Positions 36,572-46,519 are shown, counted from the first letter of the stretch. The stretch is DNA of 64,000 nucleotides from an uncultured Granulosicoccus sp. (GCA_937991945.1 CALKLO010000050.1:1-64000); one strand, 5' to 3'. Numbers and translations are program-made. The notes: a model not told the origin generated them from the letters alone.

Positions 36572-37486
36572 TCACCATCCTCCAGATGCGCCGCCGCCAC
36601 CGAAGCTGCCGCCGCCACCACTAAAACCGCCGCCACTACCACCAAAGCCGCCGCCTATAGTGGTTCCAGTTCTGTTTCGGGTTGAACTGCCACCAGACCC
36701 ACCGCCATTAGAGCTCTTAAAAAAGATGAGCAAAAATAGGCACACGGCAACACCAAGACCTGCGAATAAATTGCCTGAGCCCAGCGCGACAAACAAGCCT
36801 GCGAAACCTGCAGGGAATGCCCCTTTTGAGGCTTTTTTATAGCCTGTACGTTTGAGACCTTCGGTGAGTCCCACGATAATGATAAAAATAAGCGGAATAA
36901 AGAAACCGTATTTTTCTGAGAATGCGTCGGTTTTAACACTGCCGGCAGTGGTGCTGGGCGCTGTGTATTCCCCTGCAATTGCTTGCAGAATTGCTGTGAC
37001 TCCTTGTTTTATACCTTCGGGGTAATTGTTATCACGGAATGAAGGCAGGATTTCACGTTGAATAATTATGCTGGATAGTGAATCAGTAAGCGCACCCTCT
37101 AAGCCGTAGCCGACCTCAATGCGCACCTTGCGAGCGTTGGGTGCAACCAATAGGACAACACCGTTGCTTTTGTCTTCAGTGCCAATTCCCCAGAAGCGTG
37201 CAAGACGGTTGGTATAGTCCACGATATCGTTTCCGTTTAAGTCTGCAACGGTAATGAGTACCACCTGGTTGCTGGTGCTCTGCTCATGTGCACTAAGCGT
37301 TGCACTCAGCGCGGACTCATCAGCCTCACTAAGTAGTTCGGCTAAATCGACGACCCTGCCGGTGAGGGCAGGGAATTCGTCGTTCTGAGCATATGCAGTT
37401 GTTGCACTAATGCTGCTGAATAAGCCTATGAATGCCAGAGCAAGAAGAACAAATAGGCGATTCAAGGCTTTGCCGTTAACCATCAT
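36572..37486 (-). CDS. YgcG-family TPM-domain protein with Gly-rich tail
   Basis: An N-terminal signal peptide (LFVLLALAFIGLFSSISATTAYA) is followed by a TPM domain with FPALTGRVVDLAELLSEADESAL and the conserved NGVVLLVAPNARKVRIEVGYGLEGALTD. Two membrane segments follow (about residues 185-240), then a C-terminal Gly/Ser tail ending SFGGGGASGGW. This is the classic YgcG layout. The TPM domain is predicted to face the periplasm. The gene lies between lemA and a second TPM gene. Known homologues are conserved but poorly characterised. Confidence 0.87.
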   Translation of the reverse strand: MMVNGKALNRLFVLLALAFIGLFSSISATTAYAQNDEFPALTGRVVDLAELLSEADESALSATLSAHEQSTSNQVVLITVADLNGNDIVDYTNRLARFWGIGTEDKSNGVVLLVAPNARKVRIEVGYGLEGALTDSLSSIIIQREILPSFRDNNYPEGIKQGVTAILQAIAGEYTAPSTTAGSVKTDAFSEKYGFFIPLIFIIIVGLTEGLKRTGYKKASKGAFPAGFAGLFVALGSGNLFAGLGVAVCLFLLIFFKSSNGGGSGGSSTRNRTGTTIGGGFGGSGGGFSGGGGSFGGGGASGGW

Positions 37487-37527
37487 GGTGGATATCTTAT
37501 GTTGTTGGCTTAGGCGTCAGTCAAACT

Positions 37528-38124
37528 CTAATTATTAAAATTGACAGTCGGATTAACGGCATCGGCATCACTGACGGTGAAGTTTTCCTTTTTGATCATG
37601 TCGGGGTACATAAAGCGAGCCCACCAGCGACCAGGGATGGTGCGTAGTTCAGTGTTGTAAGACTGAACCGCTGAGATATAGTCGCGTCGAGCCACACTGA
37701 TTCTATTTTCGGTACCTTCGAGTTGCTGTTGAAGTGCTAGAAAGTTTTGATTCGACTTCAAGTCAGGATAAGCCTCTACAACAACCATGAGTTTTTGTAA
37801 CGCTGAGCTCAACGCACCTTGGTTCTGTTGGAAAGCTTCGAATGCGGCAGGGTCAGTCAGCATTTCAGGGGAGATGTTCATTTGCGAGACTCGTGTGCGT
37901 GCCTCGGTGACTTCGAGTAATAGTTCTCGCTCTTGTGTGGCAAACCCTTCTACCGTTGCAATCAGGTTGGGTACTAGATCTGCGCGGCGTTTGTATTGGT
38001 TCTGTACCTCACTCCACTTGCCATTGACGGCTTCGTCATAAGTGGGAATATTGTTTATTCCGCAAGCGCTAAGTGCTAGAAGAGCGGTCAAAACGAAAAA
38101 TAGGCGCAATGATTTGCTGATCAC
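37528..38124 (-). CDS. LemA family lipoprotein
   Basis: Starting from GTG at 38124 (GAGGA seven bases upstream) the protein is 198 residues. It has a lipoprotein signal, LTALLALSACG, with the lipobox Cys near residue 22. The LemA core is clear: VQNQYKRRADLVPNLIATVEGFA, YPDLKSNQNFLALQQQLEGTENRISVARRDY and the WWARFMYPD end. The longer track ORF would bury the signal peptide and is rejected. It leads the lemA-ygcG-TPM operon, a recurring bacterial set of unknown role; the helical LemA protein is expected in the periplasm, membrane-tethered. The yheS gene is divergent, 96 bp away. Confidence 0.9.
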   Translation of the reverse strand: MISKSLRLFFVLTALLALSACGINNIPTYDEAVNGKWSEVQNQYKRRADLVPNLIATVEGFATQERELLLEVTEARTRVSQMNISPEMLTDPAAFEAFQQNQGALSSALQKLMVVVEAYPDLKSNQNFLALQQQLEGTENRISVARRDYISAVQSYNTELRTIPGRWWARFMYPDMIKKENFTVSDADAVNPTVNFNN

Positions 38125-38220
38125 GAGACTTTCCTCAATGGTGATGTGTCTATATAGGTGTCGATAATAACAGATGCGATATTGCCCGCTCGAGTGCCAT
38201 GAGCGCGTAAACTTCGCCTC

Positions 38221-40143
38221 ATGCTTAGTTTTAATGAAATAGCCTGCCGGCGCGACGGCAAGCAGTTGTTCACAGATGTTAACTGTGTCGTTCACTCGGG
38301 TCAGAAAGTGGGTTTAACCGGTGCTAATGGCTCCGGAAAATCCAGTTTGTTTGCCATGATTCAAGGCGACCTAGAACCGGACACTGGCAACATATCGCTT
38401 CAGCAGCATGTCGGTATAACGCATGTTGCTCAAGAGGCAGAAGCGTCTGAGCGATCCGCTTTGGATTACGTCGTGGACGGTGATCAGCGACTTCGACAAG
38501 TGCAAGCTGATATCGACAAGTGCACCGAGTCTGATGGTGAGCGTTTAGCAACCTTGTTAGCTGATCTGGATCAAGCCGGGGGCTACACCGTGCAGTCGCG
38601 GGCAGGTGCTCTACTAAACGGATTGGGTTTTCGCTCGGAGCAACACTCTTGGCCAGTCTCTAAATTTTCTGGCGGCTGGCGAATGCGCTTGAATTTGGGG
38701 CAGGCGCTTATGAGTCCAAGTGAGCTGCTGTTATTGGATGAGCCGACCAACCACTTGGATCTAGATGCAGTGCTGTGGCTTGAATCTTGGCTTCGCCAGC
38801 GTGAAGGCACATTGATACTGATTTCCCATGATCGGGAATTTCTAGATACGGTGACCAATATGACTTTGCATATTGAATCTGAAACTGCTGATCTAGTCAC
38901 CGGCAACTACAGCGCTTTTGAGCGTTGGCGTGCCGCACGATTAGGCAACCAGCAAGCTGCGCATGAAAAAGCGCAGGCAAGACGAAAAGAGTTACAGAGT
39001 TTCGTTGATCGTTTTCGTGCAAAAGCCACTAAAGCACGGCAAGCTCAAAGCCGGTTAAAAATGCTCGAACGCATGGGTGAAACGCAGGCTGTAAGAATCG
39101 AAACACCGTTTAAGTTTGGTTTCAAAACACCTGAAGCTATGCCAAGTCCTCTCGTAGTTTTGCAAGCGTGTGATTTGGGTTATGGCGATACGACTGTCAT
39201 ACGTAAGGTTAAAATGTCAGTTCAAAGCGGTGACCGTATTGGTCTATTGGGTGTGAATGGTGCGGGTAAGTCCACTTTAGTTAAGGCTTTGGTCGGTGAC
39301 TTGGTTCCATTGTCGGGAACTCGAACACCGGCCCAGCGTTTGAAGATTGGCTATTTTGCGCAGCATCAAGTGGATCAACTGCGCAATGATCATTCACCTC
39401 TTCAAGCATTACTCAGTTATGACCCAAGCTTAAGTGAAGCTGAGGCCCGAACCTTTTTAGGTACGTTTGGTTTTCAGGGGGAGCAAGCACTGCAAGCTGC
39501 CGAAACCTTATCTGGCGGAGAAAGAGCACGCCTAGCACTGTCTTTAATTGTGCACTCTCGTCCCAACTTACTGTTACTTGATGAGCCGACTAACCATCTC
39601 GACATAACAATGCGTCAAGCCTTGGCAGATGCGCTGGTTTCGTTTGAGGGAGCCTTGTTAGTTATATCGCATGACAGAACGATGCTTCGAACGGTTGTGG
39701 ACACACTGTACTTAGTTGCCGATGGTGATTTACAACCCTTTGACGATGATCTGGATGGTTACGCGCGGTGGTTAGCATCGCGAAGGCAGCAGTCGTCAGA
39801 GCAGGCAAGCCATGACGGACAGTCTCTAGAGTCTGGTGATAGGGCGCAGAGTATTGACCGTCGCCAACAAAAGCGTGATGAGGCCACCCTGCGTGCCAAA
39901 CTTGCGCCATTGACAAAGGATGTAAGCCGTAAAGAGAAAGCTCTCGACAAAGCCACACAAGCACTTGCTGATGTACGCGAAAAATTGGGTGTTGATGGTA
40001 TCTATGAAGAGGGCCAAAAGGCGTACTTGGCAGAGTTATTGAGTCAAGAAACCAGCGCCCGAAAAAATCTTGAAACTATCGAGGAACAGTTACTAGAGAG
40101 TATGGAGGCGCTAGAACAAGCTACAGTTGATAGTAGCAACTAA
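38221..40143 (+). CDS. yheS: ABC-F family ATPase YheS
   Basis: ABC-F proteins are soluble tandem ATPases that act on the ribosome. The 640-residue protein has two nucleotide-binding domains: Walker A GANGSGKSS with FSGGWRMRLNLGQAL, and GVNGAGKST with LSGGERARLALSLI, each followed by LLLLDEPTNHLD. The linker between them has DRFRAKATKARQAQSRLKMLERM, the YheS hallmark. The C-terminus adds a coiled coil (about residues 560-635). It differs from Uup in the linker. It has no membrane segments. A barrel-like protein gene follows within 25 bp. Confidence 0.93.
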   Translation: MLSFNEIACRRDGKQLFTDVNCVVHSGQKVGLTGANGSGKSSLFAMIQGDLEPDTGNISLQQHVGITHVAQEAEASERSALDYVVDGDQRLRQVQADIDKCTESDGERLATLLADLDQAGGYTVQSRAGALLNGLGFRSEQHSWPVSKFSGGWRMRLNLGQALMSPSELLLLDEPTNHLDLDAVLWLESWLRQREGTLILISHDREFLDTVTNMTLHIESETADLVTGNYSAFERWRAARLGNQQAAHEKAQARRKELQSFVDRFRAKATKARQAQSRLKMLERMGETQAVRIETPFKFGFKTPEAMPSPLVVLQACDLGYGDTTVIRKVKMSVQSGDRIGLLGVNGAGKSTLVKALVGDLVPLSGTRTPAQRLKIGYFAQHQVDQLRNDHSPLQALLSYDPSLSEAEARTFLGTFGFQGEQALQAAETLSGGERARLALSLIVHSRPNLLLLDEPTNHLDITMRQALADALVSFEGALLVISHDRTMLRTVVDTLYLVADGDLQPFDDDLDGYARWLASRRQQSSEQASHDGQSLESGDRAQSIDRRQQKRDEATLRAKLAPLTKDVSRKEKALDKATQALADVREKLGVDGIYEEGQKAYLAELLSQETSARKNLETIEEQLLESMEALEQATVDSSN

Positions 40144-40166
40144 CGATTTTTCTCGGAGTGAACATA

Positions 40167-40898
40167 ATGCGATTGAGCATGAAATTAAAAACCGGCTTTG
40201 CAGGTTTGATAATGGGTGCTGTATTGCCTACCACGGTATCAGCCGCGTCCTTTGATTCTCTAGAATCGCTGAGCCAAGCTAGATTTTTGTTAATGTCCGA
40301 AAATATTGCAGCAGCAATACATTACAAAGGAGTAGGGCCGGCGGAACCCCTAGGTATCATCGGTTTTGATTTAGGTATTGAGTTGTCATCGACTGAGATA
40401 GACGATGAGATTTTTGGCGAAGCGAGTTCTGGCGAAATTGATCAGTCTGAATTGATCATCCCAAGAGTCCACGTGAACAAGGGTCTACCGTTTGGTCTGG
40501 ACATTGGTGCAGCGTTTAGTGCAGTGCCCGGAACCGATATTAAGGCTCTTTCAGGTGAGCTTCGGTATGCCATCGTCTCTGGTGGTGTACTGACGCCTGC
40601 AGTGGGTGTACGTGCCAGCTACGCGGTACTAGAAGGGGTGGATCAATTTGATATGAATTCTTCAGCCCTCGAAATCACCGCCTCTAAAGGCTTTGCGATG
40701 TTAACGCCGTATATCGGTACGGGCATTGTTAAAACAACGGTTACCCCTAACGATATTGGTACTCTGACGGAAGAGAGTTTCGATCAGAAAAAAATGTTTG
40801 TTGGCGCAACGTTTAATCTAGGTTTCGCCTTGACGGTTGAAATCGATAAGACGGGTGACTACCGTACATATTCTGCAAAGATGGGTTTTAGATTCTAA
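40167..40898 (+). CDS. predicted outer-membrane beta-barrel protein
   Basis: The protein (243 residues from the ATG at 40167, preceded by CGGAG) has a signal peptide (KTGFAGLIMGAVLPTTVSAASFD). Alternating hydrophobic beta strands follow and the last residues are KMGFRF, with the C-terminal Phe typical of outer-membrane barrels. I do not recognise the family; about eight strands seem likely. The strand FDLGIELSSTEI and the pair VNKGLPFGLDIGAAF resemble porin-like or OmpA-like small barrels. Its stop overlaps the DUF2970 start (TAATG), suggesting coupling, though that neighbour is an inner-membrane protein. Confidence 0.65.
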   Translation: MRLSMKLKTGFAGLIMGAVLPTTVSAASFDSLESLSQARFLLMSENIAAAIHYKGVGPAEPLGIIGFDLGIELSSTEIDDEIFGEASSGEIDQSELIIPRVHVNKGLPFGLDIGAAFSAVPGTDIKALSGELRYAIVSGGVLTPAVGVRASYAVLEGVDQFDMNSSALEITASKGFAMLTPYIGTGIVKTTVTPNDIGTLTEESFDQKKMFVGATFNLGFALTVEIDKTGDYRTYSAKMGFRF

Positions 40899-41128
40899 TG
40901 AACGACAGTGACAAGCAGTCTCCGAGTGAGCAACGCAAGGGGACTGGTTTCTGGAACGTTGTACAAAGCGTTGGCGCTGCCATGATTGGCGTGCAATCTC
41001 GTAAAAATCGAGAGCGTGATTTTACCGAAGGTAAGCCGATCCATTTTATTGTCGGCGGCTTGATAGGCACTGCGGTTTTTATGTTGATTGTTTGGCTTAT
41101 CGTCCAATACTTATTGGCGACTAGCTAA
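40898..41128 (+). CDS. DUF2970 small inner-membrane protein
   Basis: The 76-residue protein matches DUF2970: a polar N-terminus, FWNVVQSVGAAMIGVQSRKNRERDF, then IHFIVGGLIGTAVFMLIVWLIV as a single membrane helix near the C-terminus. The family is widespread in proteobacteria and uncharacterised. Its ATG overlaps the TAA of the barrel gene. A strong hairpin follows and it converges with valS. Confidence 0.82.
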   Translation: MNDSDKQSPSEQRKGTGFWNVVQSVGAAMIGVQSRKNRERDFTEGKPIHFIVGGLIGTAVFMLIVWLIVQYLLATS

Positions 41129-41164
41129 ATTCAAGATGGGTGTTAACGGTTTTAGTGTACGAAC

Positions 41165-41195
41165 AATTGGTGAGCCGATAAGGCTCACCAATTTT
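41165..41195. terminator. bidirectional terminator between the DUF2970 gene and valS
   Basis: AATTGGTGAGCC (41165-41176), loop GATAA, GGCTCACCAATT (41182-41193) form a perfect 12-bp stem with TTTT on the plus strand. It sits between convergent genes and can serve both. Confidence 0.7.
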
Positions 41196-41206
41196 ATAGC
41201 GCAACG

Positions 41207-44005
41207 TTACAAGGCTGCTATACGAACTCGCTGAGTTTCTAATTCCGTTAAAGAAGCTTGAGCATCATCAAGTTTTTGCTGCTCAATTTCAACGACTTTA
41301 GGCGGCGCCTTAGCCGTAAACCCCGGATTCCCTAGCTTGCCGCTCAAGCGAGCAACTTCCTTAGTCAAGCGTTCGGTTTCTCGTGTCAGCCTAGCGAGTT
41401 CTGCATCCTTATCGATAAGCCCAGCCATGGGTATCATGAGCTTTAGGTGATCGACCAGTGACACGGCCGATTCAGGTGCACCGTCTTCGGTTTGAAGCAC
41501 GGTTATATCATCGAGTCGCGCAACAAACACCAACAATGCCTTGTGTCTGTCTAGTCGTTCTATATCGCTGTCGTTCGCTTGTGACAACAACAACGGTAAG
41601 CGTTTACCGGGGTTGATGTTCATCTCAGATCGAATGCGGCGTACACCCATGATGATCTGTTTCACCCATTCAATTTCTGTTAACGCTTGCTCATCAATTT
41701 TAGCGGCTTCACTAATTGGATAAGGTTGCAGAGATATTGTTGGTCCAGACTTACCCGCTAATGGAGCAACCTGCTGCCACAACTCTTCGGTGATGAAAGG
41801 CATGAAAGGGTGAGCAAGGCGTAAGGTTGCCTCTAGGACTTTGACAAGCGTAATACGCGTGGCTTGTTTCTCAGTATCGGTGGTATCCCCAGTCAAAATG
41901 GGTTTGGCCATCTCTAAGTACCAGTCACAGTATTCATTCCAAATGAATTCATACAGCGCTGTGGATGCTAGATCGAAGCGATATTCATTAATGTGTTCTG
42001 CAACTGTGGCCTCGGTGTGCTGCAGTCGAGAAATAATCCAACGATCAATCGGATTCAGCGTTGCCGGCACATCGCTTGGATCAAGTCCTTCAGTGTTCAT
42101 TAGAACGTAGCGACTTGCATTGAAAAGCTTGTTGCAAAAATTTCGGTAGCCTTCAACACGCTTTAAATCAAAACGTACATCACGGCCATTAGAGGCCAAT
42201 GAGGCAAATGTGAAGCGTAGGGCATCGGTTCCAAAACTTGGAATTCCATCGGGGAATTCTTTGCGAGTTTGCTTTTCTATTTCAGGCGCTTTGTGATCTT
42301 GCATAAGGTTGCTGGTACGTTTTGTAACCAGCGATTCCAAATCAATACCATCGATGATATCCAGTGGGTCAAGTACGTTGCCTTTTGACTTAGACATCTT
42401 TTGACCTGAAGAATCACGCACTAAGCCGTGCATGTACACATCTTTGAACGGTACTTCACCGTCCATAAAGCGCGTACCAAACATGACCATTCGAGCCACC
42501 CAGAAAAAGATGATGTCGAACCCTGTGACCAGTACCGAGGTAGGATAGAAAGTGTCTAAATTGTCGGTTTTCTCTGGCCAGCCGAGTGTGCTAAATGGCC
42601 ATAAAGCTGATGAAAACCACGTGTCTAAAACGTCTTCATCCTGACGAAGTACAACGTCATCAGATAGATTATGTTGAGCACGCACTGCGGCTTCATCTTT
42701 GGCTACATAGATATTGCCGGCATCGTCGTACCAAGCCGGAATACGGTGTCCCCACCAAATTTGACGACTGATACACCAATCCTGGATGTTCTCTAGCCAT
42801 TGGTTGTAGGTTCTGGACCAATTGCCAGGGACAAAATTGATGCGTCCGCTAGAGACTGCATCGAGAGAGGGTTGGATAATGGCGGTATGTCCACCGGGTC
42901 TTCCATCGTCCTGAACCTTGCTGGTTAGATCTACGTACCACTGATTCGTCATGTACGGCTCTACCACCGCACCAGAGCGATCGCCTCTTGGAACCATCAG
43001 CTTGTGGTCTTTGACCTCGACTAATAGCCCAGCTGCGTCCATATCGGCAACAACGCGTTTGCGGGCCTCATAGCGGTCTAGGCCACGATAGGCTTCGGGA
43101 ACGGAATCGTTCAGCGCTGCATCATCGGTTAAGACGTTAATGACGGGCAGGCTATGCCGTTGTCCTAGTGCGTAATCGTTGAAATCATGTGCCGGTGTGA
43201 TTTTTACGCAACCAGAGCCGAACTCAGGGTCGACGTAATCGTCGGCGACTATCGGTATTTCACGGCCCACTAATGGCAGCGTGATTGTTTTACCCACCAA
43301 CGAGGCAAAGCGTTCGTCCTCAGGGTGAACAGCAACTGCCGTATCGCCCAACATCGTTTCAGGTCGAGTGGTTGCCACAACTAAGGATCCAGAGCCGTCT
43401 GTTAGCGGATACCTAAAATGCCAAAGGTGTCCGTTTTCTTCTTCGCTAAGCACTTCAATATCCGACAGAGCGGTGTGCAAAACAGGGTCCCAATTGACTA
43501 GGCGTTTGCCGCGATAAATCAGGCCATCAGCGTGAAGTTTGACGAATACCTCAGTAACCGCTTTGGACATGCCTTCGTCCATGGTGAATCGCTCTCGCGA
43601 CCAATCAGGAGATGCGCCCAAGCGTCGTAGCTGTTTGGTTATGGTGCCGCCTGATTCTTCCTTCCATTCCCAAACGCGCTTCAAGAATGCTTCTCGCCCT
43701 AAATCGTGACGAGTTTTGCCTTCTTTATTGAGCTTGCGCTCCACTAACATTTGAGTGGCAATGCCGGCATGGTCGCATCCGGGTTGCCATAAGGTTCTGT
43801 CACCGAGCATTCGGTGGTAGCGAATCAAGGCATCCATAATGGTGTCTTGAAAGGCGTGCCCCATGTGTAAAGTTCCCGTCACATTGGGTGGCGGGATCAT
43901 AATGCAATAAGGATCTCCATCGCCTTGTGGCTCGAAGTAACCGTTTTCTTCCCAAGTAGAGTACCAACGCTCTTCGATACTCTGCGGATTGTATGTTTTT
44001 TCCAT
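41207..44005 (-). CDS. valS: valine-tRNA ligase
   Basis: ValS charges tRNA-Val and edits threonine mischarging. It is a 932-residue class Ia synthetase with the HIGH-like site [15 protein letters not shown], the KMSKS loop [11 protein letters not shown] (near residue 536), an editing domain in between, an anticodon-binding domain and the typical C-terminal coiled coil ([19 protein letters not shown]). It ends the pepA-holC-unknown-valS minus-strand run, the conserved order in pseudomonad-like bacteria. Confidence 0.98.
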   Translation of the reverse strand: MEKTYNPQSIEERWYSTWEENGYFEPQGDGDPYCIMIPPPNVTGTLHMGHAFQDTIMDALIRYHRMLGDRTLWQPGCDHAGIATQMLVERKLNKEGKTRHDLGREAFLKRVWEWKEESGGTITKQLRRLGASPDWSRERFTMDEGMSKAVTEVFVKLHADGLIYRGKRLVNWDPVLHTALSDIEVLSEEENGHLWHFRYPLTDGSGSLVVATTRPETMLGDTAVAVHPEDERFASLVGKTITLPLVGREIPIVADDYVDPEFGSGCVKITPAHDFNDYALGQRHSLPVINVLTDDAALNDSVPEAYRGLDRYEARKRVVADMDAAGLLVEVKDHKLMVPRGDRSGAVVEPYMTNQWYVDLTSKVQDDGRPGGHTAIIQPSLDAVSSGRINFVPGNWSRTYNQWLENIQDWCISRQIWWGHRIPAWYDDAGNIYVAKDEAAVRAQHNLSDDVVLRQDEDVLDTWFSSALWPFSTLGWPEKTDNLDTFYPTSVLVTGFDIIFFWVARMVMFGTRFMDGEVPFKDVYMHGLVRDSSGQKMSKSKGNVLDPLDIIDGIDLESLVTKRTSNLMQDHKAPEIEKQTRKEFPDGIPSFGTDALRFTFASLASNGRDVRFDLKRVEGYRNFCNKLFNASRYVLMNTEGLDPSDVPATLNPIDRWIISRLQHTEATVAEHINEYRFDLASTALYEFIWNEYCDWYLEMAKPILTGDTTDTEKQATRITLVKVLEATLRLAHPFMPFITEELWQQVAPLAGKSGPTISLQPYPISEAAKIDEQALTEIEWVKQIIMGVRRIRSEMNINPGKRLPLLLSQANDSDIERLDRHKALLVFVARLDDITVLQTEDGAPESAVSLVDHLKLMIPMAGLIDKDAELARLTRETERLTKEVARLSGKLGNPGFTAKAPPKVVEIEQQKLDDAQASLTELETQRVRIAAL

Positions 44006-44042
44006 GCGGGTAGTGTACTTCAGCGTGGCAAATCAGGGCACA

Positions 44043-44363
44043 TCACTCGGCGCTATTGAGTAGATTCCTTAGTTCTTTTCGTAACGCTACGATGTGTTTG
44101 TCGATTATCGTATCGATTTTGCTTTCCAGATCATCATTCGAATCATCATTAGGCAACTCAACAGGGTCTTGAGGCACGATTCGGTGTGCACCCAGCACAT
44201 CCATTCTTAGACGGGCGGGTAGTTCAAATTGTGGGATATCAGATGATGTCCCCCGAGAAAGATTCTCGTCTGAAAGTTTAAAACGCGTGGAGCGAATAAC
44301 CGATTCGTCGCCTGCTTTAACGACCTCATTCAGGACTGGCAATTCTTCGTCCGCCAATTCCAT
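44043..44363 (-). CDS. small acidic protein of unknown function between holC and valS
   Basis: I do not recognise a named family. The 106-residue protein is acidic and Leu/Asp-rich. It starts ELADEELPVLNEVV, has a Pro-containing middle (FELPARLRMDVLGAH) and ends in a predicted amphipathic helix (ESKIDTIIDKHIVALRKEL). A short protein with an IPVL-type start and a C-terminal helix is often found at this position between holC and valS in proteobacteria, so it is probably a real gene. There is no signal peptide or membrane segment. It lies 42 bp after holC and 37 bp before valS. Confidence 0.7.
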   Translation of the reverse strand: MELADEELPVLNEVVKAGDESVIRSTRFKLSDENLSRGTSSDIPQFELPARLRMDVLGAHRIVPQDPVELPNDDSNDDLESKIDTIIDKHIVALRKELRNLLNSAE

Positions 44364-44405
44364 GATCTGTCTCCGGATAATAGTGATTATCCGTAAAGTA
44401 TAGGT

Positions 44406-44840
44406 CTACATTTTATGATGTTGTAGTGGATAGCCACGTTGTTGGTAATATCGATACCTTAAGCGGCCTGACGAGCGGATGCTTGGCTCATCATTGATGA
44501 TTTCTAGGGTACGTTCAAAACGACTGAAAAAGGGGGGCACGTTTGTCGCCAGATTGATGAGCAGGGTTCGATCGGCCCCTGGGCCATCGAGCGACAGGTG
44601 AACAGCCTCGTTGTCAGTACCGCTTGTGACAAAGCCCTTAGGCAGCAGTTTGTGGGGTACAAAGCTGACGGGACGAAAATTCCATAGCAACTCATCTAAT
44701 TCTTGGAGTTCTTCAGTTGAGTCGCTATGGATAAGCACTTTTTCAGCCCGACCAATCGCCTTCTCCGATAATTTACAAATAAGCGCTAGCCGCGCCTGAG
44801 CGTCAGCGCTCGATAGAACATAAAAATCAATACGAGTCAT
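44406..44840 (-). CDS. holC: DNA polymerase III chi subunit
   Basis: HolC (chi) pairs with psi to link the clamp loader to single-stranded-DNA-binding protein. The 144-residue protein starts MTRIDFYVLSSADAQARLALICKLSEKA and carries LDELLWNFRPVSFVPHKLLP, the family core. The C-terminus (about 15 residues, RYYQQRGYPLQHHKM) is basic and aromatic. It lies between pepA and the small acidic gene, as in many gammaproteobacteria. Confidence 0.92.
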   Translation of the reverse strand: MTRIDFYVLSSADAQARLALICKLSEKAIGRAEKVLIHSDSTEELQELDELLWNFRPVSFVPHKLLPKGFVTSGTDNEAVHLSLDGPGADRTLLINLATNVPPFFSRFERTLEIINDEPSIRSSGRLRYRYYQQRGYPLQHHKM

Positions 44841-44893
44841 AAGGAGGTGTACTTAGCGATAGGGCGGGTATCAAGCATGACGAAATAGTGGTT

Positions 44894-46378
44894 TTACCGA
44901 TCCAGGATGAATTGTACCAATAGAGGAACTGGACGCCCGGTTGCGCCTTTGTCAGCTCCACTTTTCCAGGCTGTGCCGGCAACATCTAGATGGGCCCAGT
45001 TTAGCGAGGTGGTAAATCGCGATAGAAAACATGCAGCGGTAATTGCGCCAGCTTTTGCCCCGCCAATGTTTGCGACATCTGCAAAATTAGAATCAAGCTG
45101 AGTTTGATATTCATCCCATAGAGGGAGCTGCCAGCAATGATCTCCTGATGTGCTTGATGCCGCTAGAAGGGCATCAATGGTGTCTTGATCATTACCAATG
45201 ACAGCGCTGGCAACGTCGCCAAGAGCGACAACACACGCACCTGTTAATGTTGCTATATCGATAACCGCCGCAGGCTTAAACTGCTCGGCGTAAGTTAATG
45301 CATCACACAGAACCAATCGTCCTTCGGCATCCGTGTTGAGTATTTCGATGCTCTGCCCAGACATTGATGTCACAACGTCACCCGGTCTGGCTGCATTGCC
45401 GTCTGGCATATTTTCAGCGGCTGCAACGATGCCCATCACGTTGATGTCAGGTGCAAGTTCAATCATTGATTGCATAGCGCCGAAAACACTCGCAGCTCCA
45501 CACATGTCGAATTTCATTTCATCCATGGCTGATGAGGGTTTGATGGATATGCCTCCAGTGTCAAAGGTCACACCTTTTCCAACAAGGATAATGGGAGACC
45601 CCTTGCGCTTTTTACCTTGGTAATTCATTACAATTAACGTTGCAGGCTGCCGGCTACCGTGTGAGACCGCCAGCAGTGCGTGCATACCTAACGATTCCAT
45701 ATCGGCTTCATCTAGAATTGTTGTGCTCAATGAATCGCAACTGTCTGCCATAGCGATAGCTTTGTCAGCCAGGTAGGTCGGTGTGCAAATATTAGGCGCT
45801 AAATTCCCCAGATCTTTGGCAACACTCATGCCCTTTGCTATAGCGATGCCTTGATATGCACCTTTCGATGCCGCCTCGAGAGTCGCTTTGTCTGCAGTGC
45901 AATAAAATTGTTCTAAAGTGCTGGATGCTTTGGGAGCTTGGCGTGGGTGAAGGCCGAATACATAGGTGGCGTTCTCAAGCTCTCTAGCCAAATGCATGGC
46001 TTGTTCGCTGATTCCAAGAGCGGTTATCGGGCTACTTGTAAGGCAATCGGTCAGGCCGACTCTGGCTGGCGTATCTACAAGGGTGGCTGCAGCTGCTGCC
46101 GCAGCTTTTATCCAATGTGAGGTTCTAGCGATTGCTCGGTCGCCTAATCCGACAAGCAAAACGCGTTCAGCCTGAGTTCCGCTCAGGTTATGTAGCACGA
46201 GTGTTTGCCCGCAGGTGGCAGAGAAATCATCAGTGCTGAACAATTTTTTTATCGCATTGTTTGATTCAGCATCGATTTTGCGGGCTGCACCTTTGAGCTT
46301 GCCATCGCTAAAAAGGAAGATGATCTGACAGGCATTTTCAATCGTTTTGGGTAATCTTGCGGTGACATTGATTTCCAT
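44894..46378 (-). CDS. pepA: leucyl aminopeptidase PepA (M17)
   Basis: PepA is the hexameric two-metal cytosolic aminopeptidase; in some bacteria it also binds DNA as an XerCD accessory factor. The 494-residue protein has the M17 catalytic segment with LVGKGVTFDTGGISIKP and the signature NTDAEGRLVLCDAL. It heads the pepA-holC-unknown-valS run and is divergent from lptF, with 141 bp between. xerD is about 5 kb away, but no cer-like site was noticed. Confidence 0.96.
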   Translation of the reverse strand: MEINVTARLPKTIENACQIIFLFSDGKLKGAARKIDAESNNAIKKLFSTDDFSATCGQTLVLHNLSGTQAERVLLVGLGDRAIARTSHWIKAAAAAAATLVDTPARVGLTDCLTSSPITALGISEQAMHLARELENATYVFGLHPRQAPKASSTLEQFYCTADKATLEAASKGAYQGIAIAKGMSVAKDLGNLAPNICTPTYLADKAIAMADSCDSLSTTILDEADMESLGMHALLAVSHGSRQPATLIVMNYQGKKRKGSPIILVGKGVTFDTGGISIKPSSAMDEMKFDMCGAASVFGAMQSMIELAPDINVMGIVAAAENMPDGNAARPGDVVTSMSGQSIEILNTDAEGRLVLCDALTYAEQFKPAAVIDIATLTGACVVALGDVASAVIGNDQDTIDALLAASSTSGDHCWQLPLWDEYQTQLDSNFADVANIGGAKAGAITAACFLSRFTTSLNWAHLDVAGTAWKSGADKGATGRPVPLLVQFILDR

Positions 46379-46519
46379 GCGCTATAAATCCCGTTAGGTT
46401 CTCTAAGTAAGTAATGAGTTTTCACTCGTTGGCACTCTAAAATTGATGCTCAACGGTCGGTTTACTCATTAGTGTACTGTTTAATGGAGAGTGCTAGATT
46501 TCCTTGTTAACTTCAACCC

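Noticed and set aside
36564-36842. Plus-strand Pro-rich 92-aa ORF
   Set aside because: Antisense to the Gly-rich tail of the YgcG-like gene.
38125-38295. 57-residue N-terminal extension of LemA in the ORF track
   Set aside because: It would hide the lipoprotein signal; GTG at 38124 has a strong ribosome binding site and gives the normal family length.
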